A DNA stretch of 64,000 nt from Litoribrevibacter euphylliae (GCF_042646085.1 NZ_JBHRSZ010000002.1:620001-684000), one strand, 5' to 3'. Positions 1 to 9,087 are shown, counted from the first letter of the stretch. The notes: generated by a model from the letters alone, not told the origin. Translations and numbers: made by a program.

Positions 1-481
1 ATTGATTTTTAATGGACTCAAGTACATCAGCCGCCAAGTCGTTATTGAGGGTATTGAAGGCTGTTTCAATGGCTTCGGTAGGAGTTTGAGTTGACTCAAC
101 ATTTATCACTTCACTTGGAGTCGTATTTGCTTTTGGGGAGCTGTTATGAAATTCACAAAATTCTTCGAAACGACGTAAATAACGAGCATTAATAAAGTCA
201 GGCTTTTCAGCCAGAACCTCTCTTCCTCGATCGGAAATATGGAAAACACCTCTACGTGGCGATTCTATCAGTAAAGCTTTTTTAAAATACGTACGAACCC
301 AACCAACCCTATTCGCCATAACCCCCTGATTACCACTAGCAAGTAACTCACGCCTTTCAGACTCTGACAGTTGAAACTTATCTGACAGCGTTTCAATTAT
401 GCTCTTAAGAGTATGTTCCTCACCATCATCTAATAATTTAAGAAAAGGAAGCATAAGAGTTTGATAATCAGGAATGGTCAC
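1..481 (-). CDS. Mrr-type restriction protein, N-terminal part (runs off left edge)
   Basis: An open frame of 160 codons begins at a GTG at 481 and runs off the window edge. A GGAGG lies 7 bases before the GTG and fixes the start. The protein opens MTIPDYQTLMLPFLKLLDDG and continues with a winged-helix-like segment (ESPRRGVFHISDRGREVL, residues about 77-94). This layout is typical of the Mrr_N domain of Mrr-family type IV restriction enzymes, which cut methylated DNA. The low-complexity linker after residue 115 (many S, T, P, E) fits the join to a catalytic domain, but that domain lies outside the window, so activity cannot be judged. It points away from the RNA-repair genes that follow. Family call fairly sure; function inferred from the family. 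Confidence 0.72.
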   Translation of the reverse strand, partial: MTIPDYQTLMLPFLKLLDDGEEHTLKSIIETLSDKFQLSESERRELLASGNQGVMANRVGWVRTYFKKALLIESPRRGVFHISDRGREVLAEKPDFINARYLRRFEEFCEFHNSSPKANTTPSEVINVESTQTPTEAIETAFNTLNNDLAADVLESIKNQ

Positions 482-931
482 TAAACAACCTCCATTGTTG
501 TCGGAAGAACCGCATTAAAAATCAAAAAGAAGACATGGTATCACTGAGCTTCTCGGATCAAAAACCTTATGTTATGGCATCAAGTTTAAAATCACCTCTG
601 ATTTTTCACTGCTTATTTTTAATGTATTTAAGGACTCATCGTTACAGGTTCAATTACACAAATACCCAACAGTTTAAAATTCAACCAAGCTGCCCTATAA
701 TCCCCGCCAATTAAAACCCACCTTATCTTTGAGGCGTTGGACTTACGTTCTATATGCGGAGCCATGTAATTACTTTCTCTTTCTTATACAGCACACCCAA
801 TATTCACTGAACGATCACTCTTGAGATCGGATCAATGTGAAGGGTCATTGCTGTCTTTCCAAAGTTCATCCTTTAAACGCATACCAATAGCCACAAGCGT
901 ATTTGGTATCGGAAAGTTAAGGAGATAGGTA
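482..931. other. intergenic region between mrr-like gene and RNA-repair operon
   Basis: 450 bases without a convincing gene. It must hold the promoters of two divergent units (Mrr leftward, RNA ligase rightward). No sigma-54 motif (TGGCAC-N5-TTGC) like that of RtcR-controlled RNA-repair operons was seen. An AAGGAG at about 919-924 serves the RNA ligase start. Confidence 0.5.
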
Positions 932-1582
932 ATGAACACTCAACGGTTCAAATACCCTCGTACCCCTCATCTTCCATGGTCACCCGGATTCACTGCCGAT
1001 GATATTCGGAACACAGACGTTCATGGATTTGAGAACAAAGAAATTATTATCACTGAAAAAATGGATGGTGAGTGCACCACTATTTATGGTGATTACATAC
1101 ACGCGCGTTCGATTGATAGCCGCCACCACGATTCCCGTACCTGGGTTAAAGGGTTGCAGGCTCGGCTTGCTGCTGATATCCCAGAGGGCTGGCGTATCTG
1201 TGGAGAAAATCTCTACGCAAAACATTCGCTCTTTTATTCTGAGTTAGAGAGCTATTTTTATGTGTTTGCCATTTGGGATGAACACAATCGCTGTTTGAGT
1301 TGGGATGAAACGCTTGAGTGGGCGCAACTACTGCAACTTCACACGGTGCCGGTTATTCATCGGGGTCTGTGGAACGAACAGTTTGTTCAAGATATCCAGG
1401 TCAATACCAACAAAATGGAGGGCTATGTTGTCCGCACAGCAGAAGGATTTCACTACTCTAAATTCAAACACCACTTCGCTAAATGGGTACGAACCAATCA
1501 CGTTCAAACGGATACCCACTGGATGGCACAAGAGGTTATTCCCAATAAATTGAAATCCACGGAGGGAGTCGAACATGAATAG
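932..1582 (+). CDS. RNA ligase family protein (ATP-dependent, Rnl-like)
   Basis: A 216-residue protein with the nucleotidyltransferase motif I KMDGE; Lys43 is the predicted AMP-accepting residue. Further ligase-like motifs are GENLYAKHS (91-99), a hydrophobic motif III-like strand YFYVFAIWD (108-116), motif IV MEGYVVR (162-168) and the basic motif V region SKFKHHFAKW (176-185). It is short for the superfamily, matching small RNA ligases with little beyond the catalytic core. AAGGAG lies 7 bases before the ATG. The stop overlaps the next gene by 8 bases (ATGAATAG), so the two are co-translated. Next to a kinase it would seal 5'-phosphate/3'-OH RNA ends. Ligase family is well supported; RNA rather than DNA as substrate, and which RNA, are inferred. 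Confidence 0.85.
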   Translation: MNTQRFKYPRTPHLPWSPGFTADDIRNTDVHGFENKEIIITEKMDGECTTIYGDYIHARSIDSRHHDSRTWVKGLQARLAADIPEGWRICGENLYAKHSLFYSELESYFYVFAIWDEHNRCLSWDETLEWAQLLQLHTVPVIHRGLWNEQFVQDIQVNTNKMEGYVVRTAEGFHYSKFKHHFAKWVRTNHVQTDTHWMAQEVIPNKLKSTEGVEHE

Positions 1583-2846
1583 GAAATCCTGGCTTCAGTC
1601 GTTAGCAGAAGACGCAACACCCGCCATTGATGAATGCATTGAACAGCTAGGGGAAACCTTTCCCCTGCTGGATCAATTTAAACTCACCGAGCAAGACCCT
1701 CAGTGGCATGCAGAAGGTGATGTGCATATTCATACCGGGATGGTTTTGGATGAGCTGTATCAATTGCTTGAGAACGAAGCCAACCATATTCAAGGAGCGC
1801 ATCGTCAGGCATTGGTGCTTGGTGCGTTGCTGCACGATATTGCCAAGCCACTAACTACCCGACGTAAAGAAGTTAGAGGCGTTGAGCGTGTTGTGGCGAC
1901 AAGGCACGAGGCTATGGGGCGCTCCTATATAGCCCATCGTCTATTAAACCTCGAACTGTCGATGACGGTTGTTGATCTGGTGATGGGGTTAGTTGGCGAA
2001 CACCACATGCCCAAGCTCTTAGTTATTAAACAGATGGAGCGAGGCGAATATTGGAAGCTTGCAAGAAAAGCCTCAATGGAGCTGCTTTATTGGTTGGAAG
2101 TAGCCGACATGAGAGGCCGAATCTGTGAGGATTTAAACCAGCAAATCGATTTACTCGAACAATTCAAGATGTTCAGTGAAGAGTACGGTGTCTGGGCTAC
2201 ACACCAACCGCTTGAACACCTCCGGCAAGAGATAAAACCACATATCAAAGACTTACGAGCTGATGTGCAAGACATGATTTTTGCCCGCACCATGCGAGAC
2301 TTTGAAGAAGGTGATATTTCAACCGTAGAAGAAGGCATCGCACGAACCTATTCCTTGAGAGACGGGTTCAGTGAAGTCTACGTGTTGTACGGGCCGAGTG
2401 GTTCAGGAAAGTCTTCTTGGATTAAGCAATTCGACGCTGAGTGCGAAGTCATTTCTCTTGATGAGTTACGAAAGGAGATCAATGGCGACAGAGCGAATCA
2501 GTCGAATATCAGTCAAATTCTAACGGTTGCTCGCGAACGCCTAAAAGCACATTTGAGAGCGAAAAAGAAGATCATTTGGGATGCGACAAATCTACGGGAA
2601 GACTTCAGACAACGAATCTGTCGGATTGCGTTTGATTATCACGCCTTCGTTACTTTGGTGGTTTTTCACAAGTCGGAGCGACAACTGTTCGCGGACAACA
2701 AAAGCCGACCGTATTCTGTCCCCGAAAACGTACTTCAAGATCAACTGGATCACCTTGAGTGGCCAGTTCCTGAAGAAGCGCACAGATACTGGGTTGTGGA
2801 TAACTCTGGAAAAGTCATCAAACAATCCGGCGGGTTTAATGACTGA
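1575..2846 (+). CDS. HD-domain phosphohydrolase fused to polynucleotide-kinase-like P-loop domain
   Basis: 423 residues with two parts. The N-terminal HD domain shows H51/H53, LLHDIAK with H87-D88, and GEHH (141-144), arranged as in tRNA nucleotidyltransferase-type HD phosphohydrolases. The C-terminal kinase has Walker A GPSGSGKSS (273-281), then SLDELRKEI (295-303), whose D296/R299 spacing resembles the active site of T4-type 5'-polynucleotide kinases, and WDATNLREDFRQ (335-346). A likely role is healing of broken RNA: the HD domain removes a 2',3'-cyclic or 3' phosphate, the kinase phosphorylates the 5'-OH, and the upstream ligase seals. The domains are seen; the healing reactions are inferred from related systems. 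It overlaps the ligase gene by 8 bases. Confidence 0.82.
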   Translation: MNRKSWLQSLAEDATPAIDECIEQLGETFPLLDQFKLTEQDPQWHAEGDVHIHTGMVLDELYQLLENEANHIQGAHRQALVLGALLHDIAKPLTTRRKEVRGVERVVATRHEAMGRSYIAHRLLNLELSMTVVDLVMGLVGEHHMPKLLVIKQMERGEYWKLARKASMELLYWLEVADMRGRICEDLNQQIDLLEQFKMFSEEYGVWATHQPLEHLRQEIKPHIKDLRADVQDMIFARTMRDFEEGDISTVEEGIARTYSLRDGFSEVYVLYGPSGSGKSSWIKQFDAECEVISLDELRKEINGDRANQSNISQILTVARERLKAHLRAKKKIIWDATNLREDFRQRICRIAFDYHAFVTLVVFHKSERQLFADNKSRPYSVPENVLQDQLDHLEWPVPEEAHRYWVVDNSGKVIKQSGGFND

Positions 2847-2888
2847 CAGAAAAGAAATAGTTTCTAAGACCTATTAGCAACTTGCAGC

Positions 2889-4517
2889 TTATTCCCCATT
2901 CAAGAACCTCTTCAGCTCATCAACTGGCATTGCCTTGGCGTAATGCCAGCCTTGATGAAGCGTTATTCCCCGATCCATCAGGTATGTCACCTGCGCTTCC
3001 GTTTCCACCCCTTCTGCGACGGTACTCATATTAAGGTCTTTGGCGAGGCGAGCCATGTAATCCAGCACGACAGCGCTTGGGGAGTCTGTACCGCAGGCAG
3101 CGACGAATGAGCGGTCAATCTTGATGACATCAATCGGCAGCTCTTCGAGATAGCGTAACCCAGAGTAGCCAGTACCAAAGTCATCGATGGCCAGAGAAAT
3201 ATTTTGACTTCGAAGCATGTTGATGGAAGCAATCACACCTTCACAACTGGAATCAATTAACTCGTTTTCAGTAAGCTCCAACATCAGGAGAGGAAAGAAG
3301 CGCGTACTGGCGATGATCCGCTCTACAAATTGCTGATCTCTCAGGTGCTGGCCACAGATATTAATGTTGACTTTAAATCCCAGCCGACTTTGAGCCAAAT
3401 CCGAAATTTCATGAATGGCATTATTCACTATGGCTTCTGTCATCGGGATGATTAAGCCCGTACGCTCGGCTTCAGGAATGAAGATGTTGGGTGGCAAAAT
3501 GCCCTCTTCCGGATGATGCCAGCGCAACAAAATTTCAACACCAGACACTCGGCCATTACTGGCATCAATAATAGGTTGATAGTAGTTCACAAATTCATTG
3601 TTTTTTATGCCCTGATTTACACGATCTCTTAGTGACTGATTTTTAGGACGCATTCGCGTCATCACAAAGGCAATGAAGATACCTAAGCTTAGTGATACCA
3701 AGAAATTCATAACATCAAAACGATAAATTCCCGCATTCAGGGATTCAGAGCTTTGTGCTTGTACAACGGCCAAGTTCCAGCCGGGGATGACTCGGATACT
3801 CAGATAGTGACTTGACCCATTGTCCATCAGTCCTTCGTGTTGGACATCGTGATTGAGAGGAAAAGTTACCGTGCCTTGCGGTAAAGGGAGACTGTAGGTT
3901 CCTGATAACGCCACGGGAACACCGGATTGTGTATCAATCAAGGCTGTAAAACCAATGGACTCGGAAGGCGAACCAGAGTTAAGTACATCGTCCAACCAAG
4001 TCATAGGGAGAAGCGCATTGATTTCCGAACCATCATTGCGACCCATGGAAACTACAAAGGCGGATTTTTGCATGAACTCAACAATGGTGGGGCCGTAGAT
4101 TCTGAACTCATAAGGCTTCGGTGGTTTTTGCACCAACAAAGGGGGATCTATTTTCTGCCAGCTGGTGCATTTCAAATAACCGTCAACACTGACCATTCCA
4201 AGTTCGCTGACAAAGATAAGATCAAATAATTCTTCACGCAGTTGATTAACGACCTCATCCGAACAATCAATATTCAAATACTCACGTCGTTTGAACACAT
4301 CCCTTAAGCGATTCAGATCACGGCTGATCTTATTCACCATGTGATCGCTGTAAAAGGTGAGCTCTTGACGATGTTGAAGCGCATAGCGTTGCGCATCAAC
4401 AAACAGTAAAAGCAAAAACGTAGAAATAGCGACGATGGCCCCAAATGCGATAACGCCGACATACGCCTTTAACGCTCTGAACAGATCTTTTCTCATAAAG
4501 ACAACAGCTTCACCCAA
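2889..4517 (-). CDS. membrane cyclic-di-GMP phosphodiesterase, CSS-type sensor with EAL domain
   Basis: 542 residues. A first membrane segment (about 20-41) is followed by a periplasmic sensor with two cysteines in the contexts CSDE (C85) and KCTSW (C117). These match CSS-motif sensors, whose cysteines respond to periplasmic redox state in E. coli PDEs. A second membrane segment lies near 269-287. The C-terminal EAL domain is complete in its signatures: E328 in EIL (instead of EAL, common in this subgroup), NINICG, ELTENEL, IDDFGTGYSG, IKIDRSF, VAEGVE and HQGW. It should hydrolyse c-di-GMP to pGpG. An alternative start lies at Met8. It faces the RNA-repair operon tail to tail, with no shared operon. 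Confidence 0.9.
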   Translation of the reverse strand: MGEAVVFMRKDLFRALKAYVGVIAFGAIVAISTFLLLLFVDAQRYALQHRQELTFYSDHMVNKISRDLNRLRDVFKRREYLNIDCSDEVVNQLREELFDLIFVSELGMVSVDGYLKCTSWQKIDPPLLVQKPPKPYEFRIYGPTIVEFMQKSAFVVSMGRNDGSEINALLPMTWLDDVLNSGSPSESIGFTALIDTQSGVPVALSGTYSLPLPQGTVTFPLNHDVQHEGLMDNGSSHYLSIRVIPGWNLAVVQAQSSESLNAGIYRFDVMNFLVSLSLGIFIAFVMTRMRPKNQSLRDRVNQGIKNNEFVNYYQPIIDASNGRVSGVEILLRWHHPEEGILPPNIFIPEAERTGLIIPMTEAIVNNAIHEISDLAQSRLGFKVNINICGQHLRDQQFVERIIASTRFFPLLMLELTENELIDSSCEGVIASINMLRSQNISLAIDDFGTGYSGLRYLEELPIDVIKIDRSFVAACGTDSPSAVVLDYMARLAKDLNMSTVAEGVETEAQVTYLMDRGITLHQGWHYAKAMPVDELKRFLNGE

Positions 4518-4725
4518 AGTATTTATAGTAGCTCTCGGGCACCTATGAGCAAGTCGTTATCGATCCGAGCATTCTAAGGCAAAAAATTCATCAATCCCTT
4601 TAAACCTTAAAGCGCAGTGATTAAGATAACGTGAATAAAGTTTAATTATTGGCAGATGAAGGGAACCATCTCCAGCCATTGACCTCAAAGTCAACTTTCA
4701 AAACCGTTCAAGGACCGATTTGTTC

Positions 4726-5778
4726 ATGAGTTTTACTTCCTCAACGACTGGCTCACTCAAAACATGGCTTTTGAGACCGCTATCGATCTGGCTGTTTGCC
4801 CTGATAAGTGTTCCAACCCAGGCGGATCAAGTGGTGACAGGCAGCGGGGATCAATTAACCGGCTTCATCAGTTATCTCGACGGCAGTAAATTACGACTGT
4901 CCACGTCTCATTCCGGTTCGGTCAGTCTTAGCCGTAGTCATATTCAAAGCCTGATCCTAGAACGCAACGTCAGCATTCGTCTAAAGAACGGCTCCAAATA
5001 CACAGGTAGGCTGCAAAGCATTAAGGAAGGGGTCACCCTGATTGAAACCATCGACGGCGAAACCGTTGAATTAGAATCGCTAGACGAAGTGAAGTACTTC
5101 TATTACCTCTCCCCGATCAATCAAGAATTCAAGTATTCCGGCTCTATTCTGGCGGAAATTGATATTGAGCACAGTGAAAGTGGTAAGAACTCAAGAGAAC
5201 TGGAACTGACCTTAGAGAATTCGATTACCTATCACAACCTGCGAAACCGTTCGAAGTTAGAATTTGAACGAGATTCCACCAACGACATCACCACCGATCG
5301 TGAAACCTTATTTGATACTTCGATAGATTACTTCGTTAGCTCCAAGATCTTCGCAACCTCACGTTTTCGGTATGAAGAAGACTTATTTGAGAATTTAAAC
5401 CGTCGCCGTATTCTTGGGATCGGAATTGGTCATCAACCATGGCAAGCGCCCTTCCGAAAACTGCTCTACAGTGTTGACCTGGTTCACCTGGATGAACACT
5501 ATGAAGAACAAGGGCAAGTCTCGGAATTCGGTCTGGAATTCCGTTTCTACTATAAAGAAGAAACCATGATTGATGGCTTGTACTTTTTCCATGAAAACAA
5601 CTTGCTGTACTTTGGTAGGGAAGACAAGCGGATAGAGAGTATCTCGACGCTGGAATACGGCCTTCCCTATAACATTGGCATAAACCTTAACTACGAGTGG
5701 GATTACAACGATGCCCCTGAGTCTGGCAACAGTAAGACCTACAGTAACTTAACCTTTGGAGTATCTTACCGATGGTAA
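4726..5778 (+). CDS. DUF481-like outer-membrane protein
   Basis: 350 residues from the ATG at 4726; a TTG at 4720 is an alternative, and AAGGAC at 4710-4715 could serve either. It has a signal peptide with cleavage near PTQA-DQ. A small SH3-like region follows (GSGDQLTGFISYLDGSKL; LKNGSKYTGRLQSI). The rest (about 125-350) has alternating polar/hydrophobic strands ending in VSYRW, an aromatic terminus typical of beta-barrels. This matches DUF481 (YdiY-like) proteins. Function is not established. It is the first gene of a four-gene operon, and its stop overlaps the protease gene by 7 bases. Confidence 0.78.
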   Translation: MSFTSSTTGSLKTWLLRPLSIWLFALISVPTQADQVVTGSGDQLTGFISYLDGSKLRLSTSHSGSVSLSRSHIQSLILERNVSIRLKNGSKYTGRLQSIKEGVTLIETIDGETVELESLDEVKYFYYLSPINQEFKYSGSILAEIDIEHSESGKNSRELELTLENSITYHNLRNRSKLEFERDSTNDITTDRETLFDTSIDYFVSSKIFATSRFRYEEDLFENLNRRRILGIGIGHQPWQAPFRKLLYSVDLVHLDEHYEEQGQVSEFGLEFRFYYKEETMIDGLYFFHENNLLYFGREDKRIESISTLEYGLPYNIGINLNYEWDYNDAPESGNSKTYSNLTFGVSYRW

Positions 5779-6410
5779 ACAAATCTTTTAGTGTTCTTTT
5801 ACTTGTTGGCGTACTTTCAGGCTGTGATGTTCTGCCGACGCAACCATCAGATGGCAATCAACAAGCTCAAAATTGCCCTCCCCCTACGGAAGCTCCGCAA
5901 GCGTGTCCGGAATTAAAACAGAAAATCGTAACCAAAGAAGTGGAAAAACGTGTTGAGGTCTTACCTGCCAAATTCCAGAGCATTGAGAAAAAAGCCATTA
6001 TTGGGCAAGTAGAGCATACTAAAATTGAACCCTCTGGTTGGAGCTTCGAATCTCGCATTGATTCCGGTGCCACAACCACCTCTATTGATGCCAGAGACAT
6101 CACGCCTTTCGAACGGGATGGCAAACCCTGGGTTCGCTTTAACCTTAAAGATCGTAAATCCGAAGAAACCTTTGCGATCGAAAAGCCAGTAGAGCGCATC
6201 GTTAAAGTTAAGCGCCATGGCACCGAAGTACAGGAACGCTTCGTTGTACTATTAGACTTAAGCATCGGTGGCCTGTCCGAGCGAGTAGAAGTATCACTTA
6301 CGGATCGTAGAGACTTCACCTACCCGGTGCTTATCGGCCGTAACTTTCTGATGGATCGCGCCGTCATTGACGTCAGCCAGAAATTCGTTGCCAAAGATAC
6401 TAATAAATAA
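5772..6410 (+). CDS. retropepsin-like aspartic protease lipoprotein (COG4067 / 'ATP-dependent zinc protease' family)
   Basis: 212 residues. The N-terminus is a lipoprotein signal with lipobox LSGC (about 15-18), followed by a Pro/Gln-rich linker and a short charged stretch. The C-terminal domain carries the aspartic-protease signature RIDSGATTTSID (about 95-106) and a partner strand YPVLIGRNFLMD. This is the family often labelled 'ATP-dependent zinc protease', although the motif is that of single-domain retropepsins. It sits between the DUF481 protein and the inactive transglutaminase protein; this trio plus an ATP-grasp ligase is a recurrent gammaproteobacterial neighbourhood. Probably a periplasmic lipid-anchored protease; substrate unknown. 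Confidence 0.82.
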   Translation: MVNKSFSVLLLVGVLSGCDVLPTQPSDGNQQAQNCPPPTEAPQACPELKQKIVTKEVEKRVEVLPAKFQSIEKKAIIGQVEHTKIEPSGWSFESRIDSGATTTSIDARDITPFERDGKPWVRFNLKDRKSEETFAIEKPVERIVKVKRHGTEVQERFVVLLDLSIGGLSERVEVSLTDRRDFTYPVLIGRNFLMDRAVIDVSQKFVAKDTNK

Positions 6411-6457
6411 AAAAACAGTAAGCCAAAAGACACTCAGTAAAGGAAGAATACAGCCCC

Positions 6458-8059
6458 ATGTCCAGTCGAGCCCAAGTCTATTTTATTGCCTTTGCCCTAA
6501 TCCTTCTGGGGTTAGGTATGACCTTGCATAAGTCCTATGAAATGGACTTCCCTCTGGTGAAAGGAGAAACCAAAGAAGTCTGGACCGTAGAGGCGCTGGT
6601 TAACTTTAAAGCCGATGCTTCACAGCCGGAAGCTCAAGCAAAACTCACCTTGCCAAGTCAGCAAAGTGGCATCGCCATTCTTGACGAACAATACACCACC
6701 AGCGGTTACGGGCTAACAACCACGGAAGAGAATAACGTTCGCCAAGCTGTATGGAGTAAGCGTAATGCATCAGGACAACAACGCCTCTTCTATAAAATGC
6801 AGCTAACCTACGATGGCCAACAGCAATCCGAGTTAATGCCTGAACCTAATCCTGAACCACAAGCGGACTTCGATAAAGACCAACTGATCGCGGCACAAGC
6901 CATTATCGACATGGCCTTTGAACAGTCAGCGGATCGCGAAAGCCTGGTACATCGACTCATCCAGATTATTCAGACCAAAGACTTGCCGGAAGTTGGGTAT
7001 TTATTGAATGACGAACTAAAAACAGGCAGCAAATCCAAGCTTATTATGAATCTGCTAGCCCTGAAAGGCATTGATTCTACCATCGTTCGAGGCCTCTATT
7101 TGGAAGACGGCCACCGACGTTTACTGCCTTCTGAAATACTGTCTGTTTACATCGATCAAGACTGGAAGCTGTTTAACTTTGACTCGGATCGTGACACAAC
7201 GCTGGATAACTTCCTGATCTGGCAAATTGGCGGAAAATCCTTGCTGGATGTAATCGGCGGTTATGATTCAGAAGTCCGTTTCTCGATCATCAGCAACATC
7301 ATGTCTAGCCGAAAAGTGGCTGTTTGGAATGAGTTGCATGTAGAGGGAGATGACTCTGAATTCACCATTCTTGGCCTTCCAACCGAACAACAAAGCATTT
7401 TCAAATTGATCCTGTTGATTCCGCTTGGAGCTTTAGTTGTCGTGTTCCTACGCGTACTCGTCGGTATTAAAACCTCGGGTACCTTTATGCCAGTATTGAT
7501 AGCACTGGCGTTCATTGAAACCACTTTGACCACTGGTTTACCCGTGTTCCTGACCATTGTTTTTGTTGGTCTGTTGATTCGCTCCTATCTAAGTAATATC
7601 AACTTGCTGTTAGTGGCCAGGGTCGCCGCCATCGTAGTAATCGTGGTCGGGCTCATGGGCGTAATCAGCATCACCAGCCACAAATTGGGTATTGAACAAG
7701 GGCTAACGGTGACCTTCTTCCCGATGATTATTTTGGCCTGGACCATTGAGCGTATGTCGATTATCTGGGAAGAAGAAGGCCCGAAAGACGTGTTAGTACA
7801 AGGGAGCGGAAGCTTGATTGTGGCTATCATGTGTTACTTTGTGATGACCTCAAGCACGTTGAAATACCTGGCCTTTAACTTCCCTGAACTTCATCTGGCG
7901 ACGCTAGGTTTCATCCTGATTCTGGGTCAATACAATGGCTATCGTTTGTCAGAGCTGTTCCGTTTTGCGCAGGTCAGTAAGTCTGAACAGGAATGGCATA
8001 TCCCACCGGCTCAGCAAAAACCGGCAGCGCAATCCGCTTCATCTCAGGAGGAGCGCTAA
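6458..8059 (+). CDS. inactive transglutaminase-fold protein with seven-transmembrane domain
   Basis: 533 residues. There is an N-terminal anchor (8-24), then a soluble periplasmic part of about 290 residues including a transglutaminase-like segment (LIQIIQTKDLPEVGYLL...SKLIMNLLALKGID). There the usual catalytic Cys is replaced, hence 'inactive'. From about residue 310 there are roughly seven hydrophobic helices, and a short cytoplasmic tail rich in Gln/Ala. It matches the 7TM inactive-transglutaminase family found next to RimK-like ATP-grasp genes. The stop TAA shares its last base with the next ATG (TAATG), giving translational coupling. The family is sure; a scaffold or peptide-binding role is only a proposal. 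Confidence 0.85.
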   Translation: MSSRAQVYFIAFALILLGLGMTLHKSYEMDFPLVKGETKEVWTVEALVNFKADASQPEAQAKLTLPSQQSGIAILDEQYTTSGYGLTTTEENNVRQAVWSKRNASGQQRLFYKMQLTYDGQQQSELMPEPNPEPQADFDKDQLIAAQAIIDMAFEQSADRESLVHRLIQIIQTKDLPEVGYLLNDELKTGSKSKLIMNLLALKGIDSTIVRGLYLEDGHRRLLPSEILSVYIDQDWKLFNFDSDRDTTLDNFLIWQIGGKSLLDVIGGYDSEVRFSIISNIMSSRKVAVWNELHVEGDDSEFTILGLPTEQQSIFKLILLIPLGALVVVFLRVLVGIKTSGTFMPVLIALAFIETTLTTGLPVFLTIVFVGLLIRSYLSNINLLLVARVAAIVVIVVGLMGVISITSHKLGIEQGLTVTFFPMIILAWTIERMSIIWEEEGPKDVLVQGSGSLIVAIMCYFVMTSSTLKYLAFNFPELHLATLGFILILGQYNGYRLSELFRFAQVSKSEQEWHIPPAQQKPAAQSASSQEER

Positions 8060-9000
8060 TGTTAGCCAATCCATTTGCACTCAAGCGCATGGGTATCCTC
8101 GGCATGAACAAGCGCAACGTGGATTACATTGCACGTTACAATGACCGCCGCTATTACCCATTAGTGGATGACAAACTGAAGACTAAGCAAGCCGCCATTC
8201 AGGCAGGCATTTCAGTGCCTCACCTGATCGGTGTGATTTCGCATCAGTTTGAAATCAAGTCGGCCTTGGATAAGTTCTTACACCTTGAGAAGTTCGTGAT
8301 CAAACCTGCGCAAGGCAGTGGCGGAAAAGGCATTCTGGTAATTGTCGGCCGTGAAGGCGATCATTTCCTGAAACCCAGCGGCGACAGCATCAGCCTGCTC
8401 GACATTCAGCGACATATATCCAACACCCTCAGTGGTCTCTACAGCTTGGGCGGACGTAACGATGTGGCGATGGTCGAAGACTTGGTGAACTTTGATCCCC
8501 GTTTTAACGACTACAGTTTCCAGGGCGTGCCGGATATTCGAGTCATTATCTTCAAAGGCTTCCCTATCATGGCGATGATGCGTTGCTCCACTCAAGCGTC
8601 TGACGGTAAAGCCAACTTACACCAAGGTGCAGTCGGTGTTGGACTGGATATTGCCACCGGTAAAAGTCTGTTCGCCGTTCAAAACGATCATCTTGTGGAC
8701 ATCCACCCGGATACACAGAAACCGTTTAATGAGCTAGACATTCCCCACTGGGAAACCATTCTGAAGCTTTCTGCCGGTTGTTATGAAATGACGCACTTAG
8801 GCTACCTCGGTGCGGATATCGTTCTGGACAATGAACTAGGCCCACTGATTCTGGAAGTCAATGCACGACCAGGTCTGGCTATTCAGATCGCCAATCAAAT
8901 TGGTTTAGGGCATAGATTACAAACGGTAGAACAGCTGGAACATTGCGAGTTGAGTATTGATGAGCGAGTACAGTGGTCCATTAATCAGTGGCGCCACTAA
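8059..9000 (+). CDS. alpha-L-glutamate ligase-like protein (RimK-type ATP-grasp)
   Basis: 313 residues from the ATG at 8059, chosen because AGGAGG lies just upstream and the ATG overlaps the previous stop (TAATG). ATP-grasp features are the nucleotide-binding lysine strand FVIKPAQGSGGKGILVIVGR (about residues 79-98), the DIRVIIFKG strand, and the Mg-binding end LEVNARPGLAIQIAN. It should form an amide/peptide bond between an acyl-phosphate and an amine, as RimK does for glutamate. It is cytosolic and last in the operon. With the envelope protease and transglutaminase-like partners it may build or tailor a peptide tag or envelope component; the substrate is unknown. Confidence 0.87.
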   Translation: MLANPFALKRMGILGMNKRNVDYIARYNDRRYYPLVDDKLKTKQAAIQAGISVPHLIGVISHQFEIKSALDKFLHLEKFVIKPAQGSGGKGILVIVGREGDHFLKPSGDSISLLDIQRHISNTLSGLYSLGGRNDVAMVEDLVNFDPRFNDYSFQGVPDIRVIIFKGFPIMAMMRCSTQASDGKANLHQGAVGVGLDIATGKSLFAVQNDHLVDIHPDTQKPFNELDIPHWETILKLSAGCYEMTHLGYLGADIVLDNELGPLILEVNARPGLAIQIANQIGLGHRLQTVEQLEHCELSIDERVQWSINQWRH

Positions 9001-9087
9001 TTCCAGTCGACGCTTACCAATCGACACATACCATTCATCACTTACCCTCCAACACTTACCTGCCAACACTAATAATACGCTTCATTC

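Noticed and set aside
482..931. Sigma-54 promoter for the RNA-repair operon, as in rtc operons
   Set aside because: No TGGCAC-N5-TTGC-like pair was found.
5867..6319. Minus-strand frame of 150 codons inside the protease gene
   Set aside because: Shadow of the retropepsin-like gene, whose motifs are clear on the plus strand.
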